Below are positions 60,864 through 64,000 of a DNA stretch of 64,000 nt, piece after piece. The notes below the pieces were generated by a model that worked only from the letters and a program-made list of their open reading frames with translations, was not told the DNA's origin and searched no databases. The position numbers were made by a program, and so were the translations under genes. The DNA lies in the NCBI RefSeq assembly GCF_029873635.1, contig NC_080422.1, forward strand, positions 19,620,095 to 19,684,094, read 5' to 3'. This DNA is from Malania oleifera. Lineage: Eukaryota; Streptophyta; Magnoliopsida; Santalales; Ximeniaceae. Every line of letters starts with the position of its first letter. Within the stretch, counting starts at the first letter, position 1.

Positions 60864-63479
60864 TCATGACCCTTGATCTTGGGGCCTGGTGGGGTCCGAG
60901 AGTTTGCGAAGGATGATGGGTGCGCCGTATTGTGGCTGAAGGAGCATTAGGACTGTTGGTGCGTGTTGATAGCTTGGTGCGAGATCGAAGGAGAAGCGCC
61001 GCAAAATCATGGCCATTGCTAACTTTGCCTGCAAAATCGCGAGGTTCTGCCCGATGCATCTACGGGCCCCAAGCCCGAATGGCAAGAATGCGGTTGGATG
61101 CTTTGCAGCTCGACCCACGCCTTGGGCAAATCGGGTCGGGTTGAACTCATTTGCATCTTGGCCCCAAAGTGTTGTGTCGTGATGTATGGCCAGGATTGGT
61201 ATGAGCAGCTCGGTCCCTTGAGGGATCTTGCATCCTCCCAGTTGCACATCGACTTTGGGCCGTCTGATTGTTGCGACGGCAGGAGGGTATAATCGAAGTG
61301 ACTCATTCAGGATCATACCCAGCTGCAAAATGGATTTTACAAAAATAACATGAGATAATTTCTCTAATTACTAAAGTACCCTTATGGAGGTTCCCATTGG
61401 ACAAAATAAATTAGCAAAATTGATCGTTACTGGATTAAGAATTTAATATTAATAAATAGTTTGTTTTTGAGAAGACAAAAATGCCACTGTTGATAAGACG
61501 CAAAAGGAGGGAGGGTAGTTATGGTCAACTCACCGTTCGGAGCTTGGCCACATCATCTTTAGTTGGGAGATCACGTGTCCCACACACTCGCAGGACTTCG
61601 TCACGTGCCAAATGCTGCCAGTGAGGATGCATCGCGAGGAGAATGGTCGCCCACGTCAGCAAATTCGACGTCGTATGTTTGCCGGCGAAGAAAAATCCCT
61701 TGCACTCCTCCACAATGTCGTTGACGGAAATCATGGACGATGCCTTCTCCGCCTCCGTTCCCTTATTCTCCGTCTCTCTCAGATTTGCTCTTATCATCAG
61801 CTCCAACAAATCCTTCGGCCACGCTTCCGCCACGTCACTCTCCCCTTTCCCTGAACTGATCTCCCTCCTCCTGTCTATCAGCTCCACCAATGACTTCCGT
61901 ATTTCTTTGTCCAATTTCCAAGACCTCCGGTTCTTCTTTGTTGGCAAATATCTGCACCACAATCATTATTAGAATGAAACATATCGATTTGACATTGGAA
62001 GAAATAAGTATCACAGACTTATATATATATATAGGTCTATTTTTTCAAAATTTTATTTTTTACTGAATTAATGAATGCATAAAATTGTTCCTAGCTCATA
62101 ATCTTTTGTGTACTTACAATGCACATATAAAATATTTTTTCCTTTCTTTCTGTATCCAAGAATTAATTGTCAATTATTAGGCTTATTCGTAAGAAGATAA
62201 AATTTATTTGGATCATCACCTAATAACTTAAACTCTTAAGTTAAATAAGTAATATTTTTATTTTAATAACAAATTAAGATCATTAACTTGAAGGGATCTA
62301 ACTTCTCTAAATATACTTGGCATGTTCCATTCTTATAACTAAATTTTAGTATAAAATACAAAACTTAATTATCAGATTCGATAATTAATTCATATTTTTC
62401 ATATTAAATAATAAAATGAATTCAATTTTTCCTTTGTTTTTATGGGCATTGCGCAATATAATATACCTGTAACCAGGGATGAAGACTTTTTGGAAGGACT
62501 CGGTGGCGAAAACCATTTGCTGTGCTTGTAATCTGAAAATCGCCCTCCCGTCTTCGTAGCTGCTTCCGAAAGCAGTTCGCGTGACCACTTCTTCGGTCAA
62601 AGTCTGGAAAGAGTCGGAAACATCGATTTCCGGCTTGCCGGAATCCGCCATTGCCGACCACTTCCCCAGCATTTCGTTCACGCTTCTGGCCATCACCGGT
62701 ATCATTAACTACACATGTGCAAAAGCCAGAATTAATTAGCTCATATGCAAATTGTACCTTTCTTTTTTGGGTTTAGTTTTCAATTTTGAACTTACATTGA
62801 GGTTTTCCATGTGAAATGTTGGAGAGATGATCTTTCTGTGATAAGCCCATTTTTCCCCTTTGAGATTTATCAAGCCGTCACCTTCAAGCTTCCTCACCAG
62901 TGGGTGCGCTTCATACTTTTCATAATACTCAGAAGTGAAGATTTCTCGAATCAGGACTGGATCTGCCACCGTCAGCCGAGGAGTCGGTCCAAACCATATA
63001 AGAAAGTTAGCACCTGCAACATTCAAAACACACGCATAATATTATTCCTTATTACTTATTCCATTTAACCCAAAAAAAAAATCAAAACCCAAATCCTAAA
63101 AACAGTCGTAAGCCCGAATCTCGAACCATCCCGTTTAACTAGAAATTAACTTAAAATTAAGAAACGGATGACAGAATTAATTACCATAGATTTTCTTCCA
63201 GTGGTGGTAGAAGGAGAGAGCTCTGGGGAGAATGTTGTGGGAGAAGAGAGGCATGGGCTGAGAGGAGGCCTTCAGCATCAACCCCACAAGCTCCTTCATG
63301 TTCCCTACAAAGAAATGGTAGGGCGGTCCCTTGATTCCCTGCTTCGCGAAGTGCTTCTCAATTCTTCTGGGTCTCCACCATAGATGAACCAGAGCTTTCA
63401 GCGCAAACAACAGAAGCAGAAAGGAGACAAGAAGGTGCAGAGTCGTCCTGCAGTAAAAGTGCTGCTGCAATATTTCCAT
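60864..63479 (-). CDS. CYP734A: Cytochrome P450, CYP734A family (BAS1-like brassinosteroid C-26 hydroxylase)
   Basis: Five exons on the minus strand: 63185-63479, 62796-63013, 62467-62708, 61534-61951 and 60864-61322. All introns are GT-AG, and the joined product is 543 residues. The start is the ATG at 63479 (MEILQQHFYC); the open frame extends upstream but without another ATG. A membrane anchor at about 13-33 is followed by WWRPRRIEKHF and GPPYHF. AGKHTT (341-346) is the I-helix oxygen-binding motif, ESLR (398-401) the K-helix ExxR, FNPTRF the PERF-type motif, and FGLGARRCIG holds the haem-ligand Cys480. Close similarity to Arabidopsis CYP734A1/BAS1 (FHMENL, ILNESLRLYPP, QHAPTVLMLL) is recognised by eye. 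Family members sit in the ER membrane and inactivate brassinolide and castasterone by C-26 hydroxylation. The gene looks intact, with no stop or frameshift, and is the only host gene here. Confidence 0.93.
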
Positions 63480-63645
63480 GCTGCCTACAGCTTCTCTCCT
63501 AACAGTTTTTAATTCTATGGGGGGCAAAAGAAAAGAAAAAGACAGAGAAAAATGAGCTGAGGAAGGAACAAACTGTTTTGCTTTTTATCCGAACTTTGGT
63601 GTGGGTATGGGATGGTATGGAAAGCGGGGTACGTCTTTCTGTTTA

Positions 63646-63652
63646 TTATATA
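63646..63652 (-). promoter_or_regulatory. Putative TATA box of the P450 gene
   Basis: TATATAA on the minus strand, within CCTATATAATAAAC, lies about 170 bp upstream of the ATG. This would place transcription start near 63615 and give a 5' leader of about 135 nt. It is the best TATA match just upstream, but this is inference only. Confidence 0.5.
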
Positions 63653-64000
63653 GGAGGGGGAGAGGGTTCACGAGGCCGGGGCCGTAGGGGCCGCCATTGG
63701 TGTTTTAATTTTTAAGGGTCAACTAGTGAGGTGGTTTTTGTAAATTTTAATCATTCAAAGACAATATTAAGATGGACACCACACAATATATATTAGTAAA
63801 TTTCAATCATTTAAAGATAATTCGTGAATTTGTTGTTATTTATTATCTCACTAAAACCCTTTGACACGAAACTCTTGTGCATCTATTAAAGAAAGTCGAT
63901 TATATGTGAAGACTTTAATTAAGTAGTGTTTAGTAAGAATTTTCGGAAAAATCTCAACACTTAAAATTTTAAAACTTTATATTTGAGGCATTAGAGCATG
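63653..64000. other. Upstream flank of the P450 gene
   Basis: A GC-richer patch (63655-63700) is followed by AT-rich sequence. A direct repeat resembling TTTTAATCATTCAAAGA lies at about 63747 and 63804. No gene is seen. Confidence 0.45.

Noticed and set aside
60920..61144. Plus-strand ORFs over the P450 exons
   Set aside because: They are shadows of the minus-strand P450 coding exons, which carry all the conserved motifs.

Overview
The window is AT-rich plant nuclear DNA from a eudicot; the species cannot be told from it. The evidence is one clear intron-containing host gene, a brassinosteroid-type cytochrome P450 (CYP734A family, minus strand, 60864-63479), set in dense, nested LTR retrotransposons with plant-type tRNA-iMet primer sites, a 5'-truncated RTE-like LINE, a tRNA-headed SINE and a MITE candidate. 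No organellar, bacterial or CRISPR sequence was seen.

Layout. 1-475: a Copia integrase fragment fused to a TNT1-like LTR fragment. 497-690: SINE with a 15-bp target duplication. 2545-10161: a decayed plus-strand Copia (element A) split by a nearly complete minus-strand Copia (element B, 4349-10008, target duplication GAAAG). 10042-10487 repeats the chimeric junction of 1-450 almost exactly. 10551-15576: low-complexity intergenic DNA with a degenerate minisatellite (13700-14525). 15640-25992: LTR fragments and a decayed chromovirus-type Gypsy (element C, minus). 25993-27100: LINE 3' end. 29927-30233: MITE candidate. 30288-54638: a three-level nest. TNT1-like Copia F is split by Sirevirus-like Copia E (34654-54114, target duplication AAGGY), which is split in its reverse transcriptase by chromovirus D (38827-48098, target duplication ATACA). 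55575-59114: the 3' end of another Gypsy (G, plus) split by a Sirevirus-like solo LTR (55784-57649, target duplication CAATG). 59115-64000: the P450 gene and its flanks.

All retroelement coding regions are broken by stops, frameshifts or lost catalytic residues, so none looks autonomous. The only gene likely to make a working product is the P450, which by family membership would inactivate brassinosteroids by C-26 hydroxylation.

The most striking unexplained structure is shared by unrelated elements. LTRs of Sireviruses, TNT1-like Copia and chromoviruses all carry arrays of short palindromes, mostly centred on GTCGAC, with flanks specific to each family. Other points of note are the duplicated chimeric junction, a G-box/ACGT array in the leader of element B, the multiple polypurine tracts of element E, and the minisatellite whose period changes midway.
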